Shown piece by piece: positions 52,282 to 62,783 of a DNA stretch of 64,000 nt (the first letter of the stretch is position 1; each line of letters opens with the position of its first letter). The DNA lies in contig NZ_JADBGF010000001.1 in NCBI RefSeq assembly GCF_014873495.1, positions 2,294,001 through 2,358,000 of the forward strand, given 5' to 3'. The notes beneath the pieces are model-generated. The model was not told the origin of the DNA. It saw only the letters and a list, made by a program, of their open reading frames with translations, and searched no databases. Origin of the DNA: Streptomyces stelliscabiei. Its GTDB lineage: Bacteria; Actinomycetota; Actinomycetes; Streptomycetales; Streptomycetaceae. A program made the position numbers and the translations under genes.

Positions 52282-53802
52282 ATGACACCTACTTCCAGGA
52301 GCGGCTCGGGACGCAGGAGCGTCGCGTCCCTCATCTGCGCTTCGCTGGCCGCCGGCGGGCTCGCCGCCGCCGGCGTGACCGTACTGGAGCCGGGGGCGGC
52401 CTCCGCCTCCAGCCACCGGGAGGCCCCGCTGATCTCGGGGGACCCCCAGTTCGACAACACCGATGTCTACGCGTTCGTCAGCCCGGACAAGCCGGACACG
52501 ACGACGGTCATCGCGAACTGGATCCCCTTCGAGGAACCCGCGGGCGGACCGAACTTCTTCACCTTCTCCGAGGACGCGCAGTACGACATCCGCGTCGACC
52601 AGGACGGCGACGCGCAGGAAGACCTGATCTTCCGGTACACGTTCGACACGAAGACGAAGAACGACAAGACCTTCCTGTACAACACGGGCGTCGTGGAGAG
52701 CCTCGACGACCCGGACCTCAACATCACGCAGACCTACGACATCGAGCTCATCAAGCTGAAGAACCGCCGCGCGGTCTCCAAGACGCGGCTCGCGGACGAT
52801 GTGTGGGTGGCCCCGTCGAACGTCGGCAAGGCGTCGATGCCGAACTTCAAGAAGCTGCGCGACGAGGCGGTCTACAAGACGGCGAGCGGGGTGACGACGT
52901 ACGCCGGCCAGGCCGACGACCCGTTCTTCCTGGACCTGCGCGTCTTCGACCTGCTGTACGGCGGTGACCTCTCCGAGGTCGGGCGGGACACGCTCAAGGG
53001 CTACAACGTCAACTCGATCGCGCTCCAGGTCCCGAGCGAGGCGCTCGTGCAGTCCAAGGACCAGCCGATCGTCGGTATCTGGTCCACGACCCAGCGTGCG
53101 GGCGCCGACGGCCAGTACCGCCAGGTGTCGCGCCTCGGCATGCCGCTGGTGAACGAGGTCGTCAACCCCATCGGGGACAAGGACAAGTTCAACGCGTCCT
53201 CACCGGCGGACGACGGCCAGTTCCTGAAGAACGTCACCGAGCCGGAGCTGCCCAAGCTCATCGAGGCGATCTACAAGATCCCGGCGCCGAAGGAGCCGCG
53301 CAACGACCTCGTCGACGTCTTCCTCAAGGGCGTCGAGGGCCTCAACCAGCCGCCGCACGTGACGCCGTCGGAGCAGCTGCGCCTCAACACCTCCATCGCG
53401 CCCACCAAGAAGCCGAAGCGGCTCGGTGTGCTGGACGGCGACAACCAGGGCTTCCCGAACGGACGCCGGCTCACCGACGACGTGATCGACATCGCGCTGC
53501 AGGTCGTCGAGGGCGAACTCGTCGACGCGCCCAACGACCTGGGTGACGCGGTGAACAAGAACGACAAGAAGTTCGGCCACTCGTTCCCGTACGTCGGTCT
53601 GCCGACGGCCGGTTCGCGTGGCAAGACCGTCAAGGGCAACACCACCAACAGCGTCCGCAGCGCGATCGGTACCGGTGTCGAGAGCGGCACCGAGGACACC
53701 ACGCTGATCGCCGCCTCGGCCGGCGCCGGCGCGGCCGGTGTCCTGCTCATCGGCGGTGGCCTGCTGTGGTGGCGCCGTCGGAACGACCGCGCCTACTACT
53801 AG
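52282..53802 (+). CDS. DUF4331 secreted/membrane-anchored protein
   Basis: A 506-residue protein with a signal peptide (GRRSVASLICASLAAGGLAAAG, cleavage near ASASSHREAP, residue 42), a DUF4331 body (ISGDPQFDNTDVYAFVSPDKPDTTTVIANW; RYTFDTKTKN) and a C-terminal transmembrane helix AGAGAAGVLLIGGGLLWW with a basic tail. It would sit on the outer face of the membrane. No sortase motif. GAGG 9 bp before ATG 52282 supports the start. It is divergent from the sigma factor and followed after 136 bp by the TPR and metal-transport genes. Function of DUF4331 is unknown. Confidence 0.85.
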   Translation: MTPTSRSGSGRRSVASLICASLAAGGLAAAGVTVLEPGAASASSHREAPLISGDPQFDNTDVYAFVSPDKPDTTTVIANWIPFEEPAGGPNFFTFSEDAQYDIRVDQDGDAQEDLIFRYTFDTKTKNDKTFLYNTGVVESLDDPDLNITQTYDIELIKLKNRRAVSKTRLADDVWVAPSNVGKASMPNFKKLRDEAVYKTASGVTTYAGQADDPFFLDLRVFDLLYGGDLSEVGRDTLKGYNVNSIALQVPSEALVQSKDQPIVGIWSTTQRAGADGQYRQVSRLGMPLVNEVVNPIGDKDKFNASSPADDGQFLKNVTEPELPKLIEAIYKIPAPKEPRNDLVDVFLKGVEGLNQPPHVTPSEQLRLNTSIAPTKKPKRLGVLDGDNQGFPNGRRLTDDVIDIALQVVEGELVDAPNDLGDAVNKNDKKFGHSFPYVGLPTAGSRGKTVKGNTTNSVRSAIGTGVESGTEDTTLIAASAGAGAAGVLLIGGGLLWWRRRNDRAYY

Positions 53803-53811
53803 GCCGCCCCG

Positions 53812-53838
53812 ACCGGGCCCTCCCCCATCGGGCCCGGT
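53812..53838 (+). terminator. Hairpin after the DUF4331 gene
   Basis: ACCGGGCCC (53812-53820) pairs with GGGCCCGGT (53830-53838) around 9 nt. It may end or attenuate the DUF4331 transcript before the TPR gene. Confidence 0.65.
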
Positions 53839-53938
53839 CACCGAGACCGGCGCGGCCCGCCCGTATCCATCCCCCACGGCGCGGGCCGCGCCCCACGATC
53901 ACCACCATCGCGCTCGGCAAGGATGTTGAGGAGAGGGC

Positions 53939-55507
53939 ATGTCCCCGCGTACGAACGACAGCGCGTCGCAGGACGGACGTCGGCGTCCCGGCGAGGGGAC
54001 TCCCGAGACCGAGGCCGCCGAGCGCGACCAGGCCGGGCCCGCCCGCGCCCGCGAGGACGACACCGCTTCGTCCGGCGTCACCACGGCCGCGCCCGCGACC
54101 GAAACCGAGACCGCGTCCGAAACCGAGTCCGAGACCGGGGCCGGCCCCGGGGCCGACGACCGCCGGCCCGCGTCCGAGTCCGGGCGGCGGCGGCTGGTGC
54201 GGCTCACCGCGTGCGCGGCCGCGCTGGCCGTCGCGTTCACCGGGTTCGCCGTGGCGCTCGGGGCCAAGGACGACGACCGGACGACGGTGGCGGCCTCCAC
54301 CTCGCAGGGCGTCTCGGCGGCCCAGCTCGCCCATGGCGACCTCGACACGGGGGTCAGGCTGCTCCAGGCCCATCTCCGGCAGCAGCCCAAGGACTTCGGC
54401 TCCTGGTCCACGCTCGGCCTCGCCTATGTCGAGCAGGCCCGGGTCAAGGGCGACTCCTCCCGCTACCCGCAGGCCGAGAAGGCCCTGCGGCGTTCGCTGA
54501 AGCTGCGGCCGGACAACGACCCGGCGCTCGCGGGCCTCGCCGCCCTCGCCGCCGCCCGCCACGAGTTCGCCGACGCGCTGCGGTACGCGGACCGGGCACT
54601 CAAGGAGAACCCCTACAGCGAAAGGGCGTTGTGCAGCCGCGTCGACGCGCTGGTCGAACTCGGCCGCTACGACGACGCGTCGAAGGCGGTGAAGCTCGCC
54701 GACAGCCGCCGCCCCGGCATCCCGGTGTTCACCCGGTACGCCTACGTCCACGAGCTGCGCGGCGACGTGAAGACCGCCCGCCGTGTCCTGAACATGGCCC
54801 TGAGGTCGGCGGCCACGCGGGGCGACATCGCCTACGTGGCCACCCAGCTCGGCCAACTCGCCTGGCGGCAGGGCGACTACAAGACCGCGCTCACCCACTA
54901 CGCGCGCGCCCTCGGCGCCGACGACACCTACCTCCCCGCGCTGGAGGGCCGCGCCCGCGCCCAGGCCGCGAGCGGCGACCGCGCGGAGGCGATCCGCGGA
55001 CTGGAGCAGGTCGTGGCCTCCTATCCGCTGCCCGGACCGCTCGTCGTGCTCGGCGAGCTGTACGAGGCCAAGGGCGACAAGGCCAAGGCCCGCGACCAGT
55101 ACGCGCTGGTGGACGCCTACACCGCCATCGCCCGGTCCTACGGCGTCAACGCCGACCTCGACACCGCCCTCGCCGCCGCCGACCACGGTGACCGCAAGGC
55201 CGCGCTCAAGGCCGCCGAGGCCGAGTGGAAGCGCCGGGAGACGGTCCACACGGCGGACGCCCTCGCCTGGGCGCTGCACGTCAACGGCCGCGACGACGAG
55301 GCCCTGCCGTACGCCCGCCGCGCCACCGCCACCGGCTACCGGGACGCGACCTTCCTGTACCACCGGGGCATGGTCGAGAACGCGGCCGGCGACAAGAGGA
55401 AGGCGAGGGCCTCGCTGAAGGGGGCGCTCGACCTCAACGCCGGTTTCTCGCCGCTCGGCGCGGCACGGGCCCGCACCACCCTGAAGTCTCTGGAGACCGT
55501 CAAGTGA
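53939..55507 (+). CDS. Membrane-anchored tetratricopeptide-repeat protein
   Basis: A 522-residue protein. Residues 1-80 are acidic and low-complexity (alternating Glu/Thr/Pro), 84-106 form one transmembrane helix, and the rest is TPR repeats of about 34 residues (FGSWSTLGLAYVEQAR; YPQAEKALRRSLKLRPDNDPALAGLAALAAAR; YDDASKAVKLADSRRPG). It should scaffold proteins outside or at the membrane. ATG 53939 follows GAGGAGAGG. Its stop overlaps the metal-exporter start by 4 bp, so the two are tightly coupled. Confidence 0.87.
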   Translation: MSPRTNDSASQDGRRRPGEGTPETEAAERDQAGPARAREDDTASSGVTTAAPATETETASETESETGAGPGADDRRPASESGRRRLVRLTACAAALAVAFTGFAVALGAKDDDRTTVAASTSQGVSAAQLAHGDLDTGVRLLQAHLRQQPKDFGSWSTLGLAYVEQARVKGDSSRYPQAEKALRRSLKLRPDNDPALAGLAALAAARHEFADALRYADRALKENPYSERALCSRVDALVELGRYDDASKAVKLADSRRPGIPVFTRYAYVHELRGDVKTARRVLNMALRSAATRGDIAYVATQLGQLAWRQGDYKTALTHYARALGADDTYLPALEGRARAQAASGDRAEAIRGLEQVVASYPLPGPLVVLGELYEAKGDKAKARDQYALVDAYTAIARSYGVNADLDTALAAADHGDRKAALKAAEAEWKRRETVHTADALAWALHVNGRDDEALPYARRATATGYRDATFLYHRGMVENAAGDKRKARASLKGALDLNAGFSPLGAARARTTLKSLETVK

Positions 55508-57318
55508 CCACTCCGCGGCGCGCGTTCGCCTCCGGCACGGCCGTGTTCCTGGCCGCCTGCGCACTCGTCCTGGTCCCCACCGGGACGGCGAGCGCGCACC
55601 CGCTGGGCAACTTCACCGTCAACCGGTACGACGGCCTGGTCGCCGCCCCCGGGCAGCTGAGGATCCTCCATGTCGAGGACCTGGCGGAGATCCCGGCCAC
55701 CCAGGCCGCGCCCGCCGTCGAGCGGCAGGGCATGGGCGACTGGGCCCGGGAGCGGTGCGAGAAGGCCGCCGAGGGCAGTGAGGTCACGGTCGACGGGAGC
55801 GCCGTCGAGGTGGCGCTCGGGTCGAGCCGGGCCGCGGAACGGCCGGGCCAGGCGGGGCTGAAGACGCTGCGCGTGGAGTGCCGGCTGACGGCCGCCCTGC
55901 CCGACCGGGCCGCCGACGTACGCTTCCACGCGGCCGTCGACTCCGGGCCCGGCTGGCGCGAGGTCACCGCCCAGGGCGACCGGACGACCCTGGCCGGGTC
56001 GGACGTGCCCGAGGAGTCGGTCTCGAAGCGGCTCACCAGCTATCCCGAGGATCTGCTGCAGTCACCGGAGGACACGGCGACGGCGTCCCTCCAGGTCGAG
56101 CCGGGCGGCCCGGCGCTGGCCGAGCAGCGGAGCGACGCGCCCGGCGCCTCGATCCTGCCGCGGGGCGCCGACCGCTGGACCAGGGCCCTCGACGACCTGG
56201 TCTCCAGCCACGACCTCACCCTCGGCTTCGGCGCCCTGGCCTTCGGCATCGCCATGTTCCTGGGGGCCATGCACGCACTCGGCCCGGGTCACGGCAAGAC
56301 CCTGATGGCCGCGACGGCCGCCGCCCGCGACCGGGCCCGGATGCGCGACGTGCTGCCCATGGCCGCGTCCGTGACGGTCACCCACACCCTGGGCGTGGTC
56401 GCCCTCGGCCTCCTCGTCCTCGCCGGCTCCGCCGCCGCCCCGTCCGTCATCACCTGGCTGGGCATCGCGAGCGGCCTGTTCGTGATGGGCGCGGGGCTGT
56501 CGCTCGCACGACGTGCCTGGCTGAACCGCAAACTGACGCTCACGCACGCGAAGGCCCAGGACCACGGTCACACGCACGACCACGGGCACGACCACAGCCA
56601 CGATCATGAGCACGACCACGGGCACTCCCACAGCCACGGCGACGGCCACTCCCACACGCACGACCACGCGCCCGCGCCCGAGCCCGCCCGTGAACTGGTC
56701 CTCGCCCAGGCCGCCCCCTCCCCCAGCCACGCGCACGGCGAGACCCGCGCGCACACCCACGCGTCGGTCGCGACCCACACCCACGACCACCAGCACGACG
56801 ACGACCACCAGCACGACCACGGTCACGGTCACAAACACGACCACGACCACCCGCACAGCCACGAACACGAACACGATCACGACCACCACCACGCCCCCGC
56901 CCAGAAGCGCTCCCTCTTCGGCGGCGGCGTCACCCACACCCACGGCGGCTTCACCCACACCCACCCCACCGCCCCCACCCTGCGCGGCACGATCCTGCTC
57001 GGCTTCGCGGGCGGCATGGTGCCGAGCCCGTCGGCCGTGGTCGTCCTGGTCGGCGCGGCGGCGCTGGGCAAGGCCTGGTTCGGACTGCTGCTCGTGGTGG
57101 CGTACGGCATCGGGCTGGCGCTCACGTTGACGGCGGCCGGGTACGCCGTCGTGAAGGCGGGCGGCTGGGTGACGCGGGTGATGGACCGGGGCGAGGGCCG
57201 GCTCGGCGGGCCGACGGCCGCGCTGGTGCGCAGGACGGTGCCGTTGATGTCGGCCCTGCTGGTTGTCGCCCTGGGGGCTGGTTTGGTGTTCAGGGGGGCA
57301 ACATCCGCACTCGGCTGA
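55504..57318 (+). CDS. Nickel/cobalt exporter-like membrane protein with long His-rich loop
   Basis: A 604-residue protein. A signal-like start (SAHPLGNFTVNRY) is followed by an outer domain of about 190 residues, then membrane helices with MHALGPGHGKTLMA (about 258-271), a motif of RcnA/NiCoT permeases. Between helices lies a loop of about 130 residues (about 345-475) with dozens of His and Asp in HDHGH-type repeats, then VPSPSAVVVLVGAAALG and further helices. It likely exports or imports Ni, Co or another metal. GTG 55504 overlaps the TPR stop (GTGA). Confidence 0.85.
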   Translation: MTTPRRAFASGTAVFLAACALVLVPTGTASAHPLGNFTVNRYDGLVAAPGQLRILHVEDLAEIPATQAAPAVERQGMGDWARERCEKAAEGSEVTVDGSAVEVALGSSRAAERPGQAGLKTLRVECRLTAALPDRAADVRFHAAVDSGPGWREVTAQGDRTTLAGSDVPEESVSKRLTSYPEDLLQSPEDTATASLQVEPGGPALAEQRSDAPGASILPRGADRWTRALDDLVSSHDLTLGFGALAFGIAMFLGAMHALGPGHGKTLMAATAAARDRARMRDVLPMAASVTVTHTLGVVALGLLVLAGSAAAPSVITWLGIASGLFVMGAGLSLARRAWLNRKLTLTHAKAQDHGHTHDHGHDHSHDHEHDHGHSHSHGDGHSHTHDHAPAPEPARELVLAQAAPSPSHAHGETRAHTHASVATHTHDHQHDDDHQHDHGHGHKHDHDHPHSHEHEHDHDHHHAPAQKRSLFGGGVTHTHGGFTHTHPTAPTLRGTILLGFAGGMVPSPSAVVVLVGAAALGKAWFGLLLVVAYGIGLALTLTAAGYAVVKAGGWVTRVMDRGEGRLGGPTAALVRRTVPLMSALLVVALGAGLVFRGATSALG

Positions 57319-57384
57319 GCTACTTTTGTGGGGAAATCGCACGGAGTGGAGATTTCAGGCGGATGCGAGTGACGGGGGATGGCC

Positions 57385-59136
57385 GTGTCCGAAGAACCGG
57401 GCAGTGAACGGGTGATCGCGGGCCGGTACCGGCTCCTGACCCCGCTGGGCGAAGGCGGCATGGGGACCGTGTGGCGGGCCCGTGACGAGGTGCTGCACCG
57501 CGAGGTCGCCGTCAAGGAGGTGAAGGCGCCGGGCGGGATCCCGGTGTCCGACGTCGAGCGGATGTACGCCCGGCTGGAGCGGGAGGCGTGGGCGGCCGCG
57601 CGGGTCGCCAACCGCAATGTCGTCACCGTGTACGACGTGGCCATGGAGGACGGCCGCCCGTGGATCGTGATGGAGCTGGTGCGCGGTGTGTCGCTCGCCG
57701 ACCTCCTGGACGCCGAGGGCCCGATCGACCCGCAGCGCGCCGCGCACATCGGCGCCGAGGTGCTGTCCGCGCTGCGGGCCGCGCACGAGGCCGGGGTGCT
57801 GCACCGGGACGTGAAACCGGCGAACGTGCTGATGTCCAACGACGGCCGGGTCGTCCTCACCGACTTCGGTATCGCGACGGTCGAGGGCAGCTCCGCGCTG
57901 ACCATGACCGGCGAGGTCATCGGCTCTCCCGAGTTCCTCGCCCCCGAGCGCGCCCTCGGCCGGGCCTTCGGCCCCGAGTCGGACCTGTGGTCCCTCGGCG
58001 TGCTGCTGTACGCGGCGGTCGAGGGCAACTCCCCGTTCCGGCAGAACACTCCGCTCAGCACCCTGCGCGCGGTCGTCGACGAGGAGCTTCCGCCGCCGCA
58101 CCGGGCCGGTCCGCTGGCCCCGGTGATCGAGGGGCTGCTGCGCAAGGATCCGGCCGACCGGATGCCCGCCGAACAGGCCGAGCGGGACCTGCGGATCGTC
58201 GGCGCCGGCGGTACGCCCTCCGGCACGGGGCCCACGCGCTCCGACACGCTCGCGTCGGCGCCGTACGACCCGACGGTGTCCGCCTTCCCCGCCGCGGGCA
58301 CGGGGCGGAGCACGAACCAGTACGGCGCGCCGACTCCGCCGCGCCCCGTCCCCGCCGCGGCGACGCACCCCTCCGCGGTGCCGGCCGGCGGGCGGGACCG
58401 CAACCGCCGTGCCCTCGTCTTCCTGGTCGCCGGTATCGCGGCGATCGCCCTTGCCGTCGCGGGGCTGACGTACGCCCTGGTCAACCGTGACGACGGTGGT
58501 AAGGACGGCAATCCCACCAACGGCGCGGGCACGGTGGGCGGAACCGACGGCGGGACGGCCGACGGCGGTACGGGCGAGGAGGAACCCGGCGGCGGCGCCA
58601 CGGAGGACGACAGCGAGACCCCCTCCGAGACGCCCGAGGAGAAGCCGACCACGAAGCCGCCCGCGCAGTCGGTCGACGTGACGGTGACGGGCGCGAACAC
58701 CGACTACTCCGGCACCTGTCCGCCGCCGGACGACCAGGTGCCCAACTTCACCGCGACGTTCACCGTGGGCAGCGTCCCCGTGGACGTCCAGTACCGCTGG
58801 GTGGCGGAGAACGGCCAGATCGACGACACCGGCTGGAAGACGCTGTCCTTCTCCGCCGGCGGCGAGAAGACCAAGCGGGACCAGGTCGTCGTCTCGACGA
58901 ACGGCAGTCACACGGACGAGATCAGCGTCGAGGTGCGGGGACCGGTGAGCAAGAAGTCCAACGCGGTCGCGTTCTCGGTGACGTGCGAGACGGAGGCCCC
59001 GACCACGGGCGGGACCTCCCCCGGCGACGACCAGGAGAACCCCGGCGAGTACAGCGACTCCGACGCCGACTACGACGACGAGGCCGGGGTTCTCACCGGG
59101 GCGGCTCCCTACGGGGCCGTCAGGCCGCGTTCCTGA
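57385..59136 (+). CDS. Ser/Thr protein kinase, PknB-like (Hanks type)
   Basis: A 583-residue membrane kinase. The catalytic domain (about 14-270) has GEGGMGTVW, the ATP-binding lysine in REVAVKEV, HRDVKPANVL, DFGIA and SPEFLAPERA. One helix (about 343-365) leads to an outer region rich in Gly/Thr/Glu and a domain with two cysteines (GTCPPPDD; VTCETE). GTG 57385 has GGGGG with 6-bp spacing; ATG 57379 is directly against it. Its last 17 bp overlap the convergent lipase gene. No PASTA repeats are seen, so the outer part senses something other than muropeptides. Confidence 0.9.
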   Translation: MSEEPGSERVIAGRYRLLTPLGEGGMGTVWRARDEVLHREVAVKEVKAPGGIPVSDVERMYARLEREAWAAARVANRNVVTVYDVAMEDGRPWIVMELVRGVSLADLLDAEGPIDPQRAAHIGAEVLSALRAAHEAGVLHRDVKPANVLMSNDGRVVLTDFGIATVEGSSALTMTGEVIGSPEFLAPERALGRAFGPESDLWSLGVLLYAAVEGNSPFRQNTPLSTLRAVVDEELPPPHRAGPLAPVIEGLLRKDPADRMPAEQAERDLRIVGAGGTPSGTGPTRSDTLASAPYDPTVSAFPAAGTGRSTNQYGAPTPPRPVPAAATHPSAVPAGGRDRNRRALVFLVAGIAAIALAVAGLTYALVNRDDGGKDGNPTNGAGTVGGTDGGTADGGTGEEEPGGGATEDDSETPSETPEEKPTTKPPAQSVDVTVTGANTDYSGTCPPPDDQVPNFTATFTVGSVPVDVQYRWVAENGQIDDTGWKTLSFSAGGEKTKRDQVVVSTNGSHTDEISVEVRGPVSKKSNAVAFSVTCETEAPTTGGTSPGDDQENPGEYSDSDADYDDEAGVLTGAAPYGAVRPRS

Positions 59137-59926
59137 GGACCGGCAGATAGCCGCCGGACTGTCCGGCGGCCTTCGGGTGGTAGGACTCGCCCGTGTTCAG
59201 CAGGTTGAGGCTGTGCAGCCACGCGCTGCCCGAGCACAGCTCGTGCCCGGTGAACGTCGGGCGGACGTCGCCGAAGGTGAAGCCGTGGTCGGCGGCGCGT
59301 TTGGCGATCGCGGTGTTCAGGTGGTCGGCCGCGTTGTTGATGGCGGACCGCTTGGCCTGGGAGAGGCCGGGACAGGTGCCGCCGAGCCGGTAGAAGCGGG
59401 GGTAGCCGAGCACCACCACATGGGCGGCCGGTGCCTTCGCGCTGATCGCCGAGTAGACCTTGTCGAGTTGGCCGGGGAGCGTGGAGTCGACGTACGCCTT
59501 CGCCGTGTTGATGCGCGCGAGGCAGGAGCTGTCGGACTGCAGGACGCAGGTGGTCATGACGTCGGCGAAGCCGGCGTCGTTGCCGCCGACGCTCACGGAG
59601 ACCAGCCCCGTGCCCGTGCCGAGCGGTCCCAGCTGACGCGCCAGAACATCACCCGTTCGGGCGCCCGAGCAGGCCGTGAAGTCGAAGGACGAGGGTGAGT
59701 TGGCGGCCGCCCAGAGGTACGGGTAGGCCTTCGTGCTGCGCTTGCAGTCGCCGCTGGAGGAGAGGTAGCTCCCGGCGCCGACGCCCGAGGAGTAGGAGTC
59801 GCCGAGCGCCACATAGCCGGTGGCAGCGGCCTGTTGGGACGCCTCGGCCGTCGTGGCCCCGGTGAGGGCGACGCCGACGGCGAGGAGGAGTGAGGTCATG
59901 TATGCCGCAAGTCGGGAACGTCTCAT
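59120..59926 (-). CDS. Secreted SGNH-fold lipase/esterase
   Basis: A 268-residue exported enzyme, very like the Streptomyces SGNH lipases. Signal peptide MRRSRLAAYMTSLLLAVGVAL..AEA, cleaved near 30. The blocks are GDSYSSG (nucleophile serine, about 46), SGARTGD (oxyanion Gly), SVGGNDAGF (Asn) and the C-terminal ESYHPKAAGQ with the acid/base D/H positions replaced by Y-H. The gene's 3' end overlaps the convergent kinase gene by 17 bp. Start ATG 59926. Confidence 0.88.
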   Translation of the reverse strand: MRRSRLAAYMTSLLLAVGVALTGATTAEASQQAAATGYVALGDSYSSGVGAGSYLSSSGDCKRSTKAYPYLWAAANSPSSFDFTACSGARTGDVLARQLGPLGTGTGLVSVSVGGNDAGFADVMTTCVLQSDSSCLARINTAKAYVDSTLPGQLDKVYSAISAKAPAAHVVVLGYPRFYRLGGTCPGLSQAKRSAINNAADHLNTAIAKRAADHGFTFGDVRPTFTGHELCSGSAWLHSLNLLNTGESYHPKAAGQSGGYLPVLRNAA

Positions 59927-60241
59927 GGAACCTCCCTTTAGCAGGATCTCTGCCTCAACCGTCGTAGCAACTACGCGTGTTGATCGGAAGTGTCCATGTC
60001 AATACTTTCCTGGTCGCAACAGATCGGATCCACCGCGAACCACGTCCGCCCGATTGCAGGCGCATGACATACGCATGACAAGAACTCAACTCCCTTGAGC
60101 CGCACCCCTCGATCGCACAGTCTGCTTGTCGGCCGGGAGCGGAACGCGACGCTCCAGGCCGTGCGCGCGAGACCGCGCGCACCCCCCACAGGCGCGCGCC
60201 CCACTCCGGCGCGCGCCGCCCATGAGGAGGAACCCCTCGTA
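59927..60241. other. 315-bp divergent region between lipase and subtilase
   Basis: It contains the direct repeat GCATGACATAC/GCATGACAAG (60060-60081) and the dyad CTCAACTCCCTTGAG (60086-60100), both possible activator sites. TTGATC (59980-59985), 17 bp, TACTTT (60003-60008) is a weak rightward promoter; on the minus strand TTGACA (rc 59996-60001) could serve the lipase. No small gene with a ribosome site is seen. Confidence 0.4.
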
Positions 60242-61447
60242 ATGGCACACCTGCGTAGCGAGAACATCCGGGTCGTCACCGTCGCCACCCTGGCGACAGC
60301 CGCTCTGCTCGGCGGCCTCACCGCGCTCCCCGCCCAGGCCGCCCCGGCCGAGGGCAGGGTGCTCGCGGCCGGCTCCCCCACCGCCGTCAAGGACAGCTAT
60401 GTCGTCACGCTCAAGAAGGGCTCGGGCCTCAAGGCCGCGTCGAGCGCGGGCAAGGACCTGGTCGAGCGGTACGGCGGCACGGTGAAGCGCACCTTCCGGT
60501 CCGCGCTCAACGGCTACTCGGCCCAGCTGTCCGCGGCCGAGGCCGGGAGACTGGCCGCCGACCCGGCGATCGCCTCCGTGGAGCAGAACCAGGTCTTCAC
60601 CGCCGACGCCACCCAGTCCAACGCCCCCTGGGGCCTGGACCGTTCCGACCAGGCGTCGCTGCCGCTGTCCGGCACGTACACCTACCCGGACAGCGCGGGC
60701 GGCGGCGTGACCGCGTACGTCATCGACACCGGCGTGCGTGTCTCGCACGCCCAGCTCGGCGGCCGGGCGGTCAACGGCTACGACGCCGTGGACGGCGACA
60801 GCGTGGCGCAGGACGGCAACGGCCACGGTACTCACGTGGCGTCCACCATCGCGGGCTCGACCTACGGCATCGCCAAGCAGGCGAAGATCGTGGCCGTGCG
60901 CGTGCTCGACAATGCCGGCTCGGGCACCACGGCCGGCGTCGTCGCGGGCATCGACTGGGTGACGGCGAACCACAGCGGCCCCTCGGTCGCCAACCTGTCG
61001 CTCGGCGGCGGCGCCTCCACCGCCATCGACACGGCCGTCCGCACCTCCATATCCAGCGGTGTGACCTACGCCGTCGCGGCCGGCAACAGCAGCGCCAACG
61101 CCTCCTCGTACTCCCCGGCCCGCGTCACCGAGGCGATCACTGTCGGCGCCACCACCAGCACGGACGCCCGGGCCAGCTACTCCAACTACGGTTCGGTCCT
61201 GGACATCTTCGCCCCGGGTTCGTCGATCACGGCCGGCTGGAACACCGGCGACACGGCGACGAACACCATCTCGGGCACCTCGATGGCCACCCCGCACGTC
61301 GCGGGCGCGGCCGCGGTCTATCTGGCCGGTCACCCCTCGGCCACCCCGGCCCAGGTCGCCTCGGCCCTGACCGCCGGAGCCGTCACCGGCAAGGTCACCG
61401 GCCCGGGGACCGGTTCCCCGAACCGTCTGCTGCAGATCGTCCCCTGA
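60242..61447 (+). CDS. Secreted subtilisin-like serine protease (S8 family)
   Basis: A 401-residue preproenzyme. The signal peptide ends near AQAAP (33), an I9 propeptide covers about 45-120, and the mature domain has D162 (VIDTGV), H195 (NGHGTHVA) and S347 (SGTSMATPHVAGAA), with N282 in the oxyanion hole. It degrades protein outside the cell. GAGGAGG about 11 bp before ATG 60242 supports the start; the frame extends upstream to 60095 without a signal sequence. It ends at a strong terminator. Confidence 0.92.
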   Translation: MAHLRSENIRVVTVATLATAALLGGLTALPAQAAPAEGRVLAAGSPTAVKDSYVVTLKKGSGLKAASSAGKDLVERYGGTVKRTFRSALNGYSAQLSAAEAGRLAADPAIASVEQNQVFTADATQSNAPWGLDRSDQASLPLSGTYTYPDSAGGGVTAYVIDTGVRVSHAQLGGRAVNGYDAVDGDSVAQDGNGHGTHVASTIAGSTYGIAKQAKIVAVRVLDNAGSGTTAGVVAGIDWVTANHSGPSVANLSLGGGASTAIDTAVRTSISSGVTYAVAAGNSSANASSYSPARVTEAITVGATTSTDARASYSNYGSVLDIFAPGSSITAGWNTGDTATNTISGTSMATPHVAGAAAVYLAGHPSATPAQVASALTAGAVTGKVTGPGTGSPNRLLQIVP

Positions 61448-61467
61448 CGGTGAACACCGCCGTGTGA

Positions 61468-61514
61468 ACGGGAGTTTCCCCGAAGGCGCGTGCCGCCTCC
61501 GGGGAAACTCCCGT
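61468..61514 (+). terminator. Strong terminator after the subtilase
   Basis: ACGGGAGTTTCCCCG (61468-61482) pairs perfectly with CGGGGAAACTCCCGT (61500-61514); an inner GGC/GCC adds to the stem. Confidence 0.85.
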
Positions 61515-61603
61515 GCGCGCGCCGAACCGCGTGCGGGGTCGAGCCCGCGGCGCGCCGCGGAAAGCGGGTGCACGGGGCGCCCCCGGTGACGGATCATGGC
61601 GCC

Positions 61604-62694
<1,091 letters not shown>

Positions 62695-62698
<4 letters not shown>

Positions 62699-62763
62699 GC
62701 GGTCGCCTACGGGCGATCACAGTAGGCGGTCGCCTGTGGGCGATCACCTGTGGGCGGTCGCGC
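62695..62763. repeat. 27-bp tandem repeat spanning a stop codon
   Basis: GTAGGCGGTCGCCTACGGGC...ATCACA (62695-62721) is followed by a second copy (62722-62748) with two changes and a partial third (62749-62763). The unit contains the AGGCGGTCGCCT palindrome. It starts in the stop codon of the AAA gene and ends before the next gene. Confidence 0.8.
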
Positions 62764-62783
62764 TTCGGTGCTTTCATGGATGT

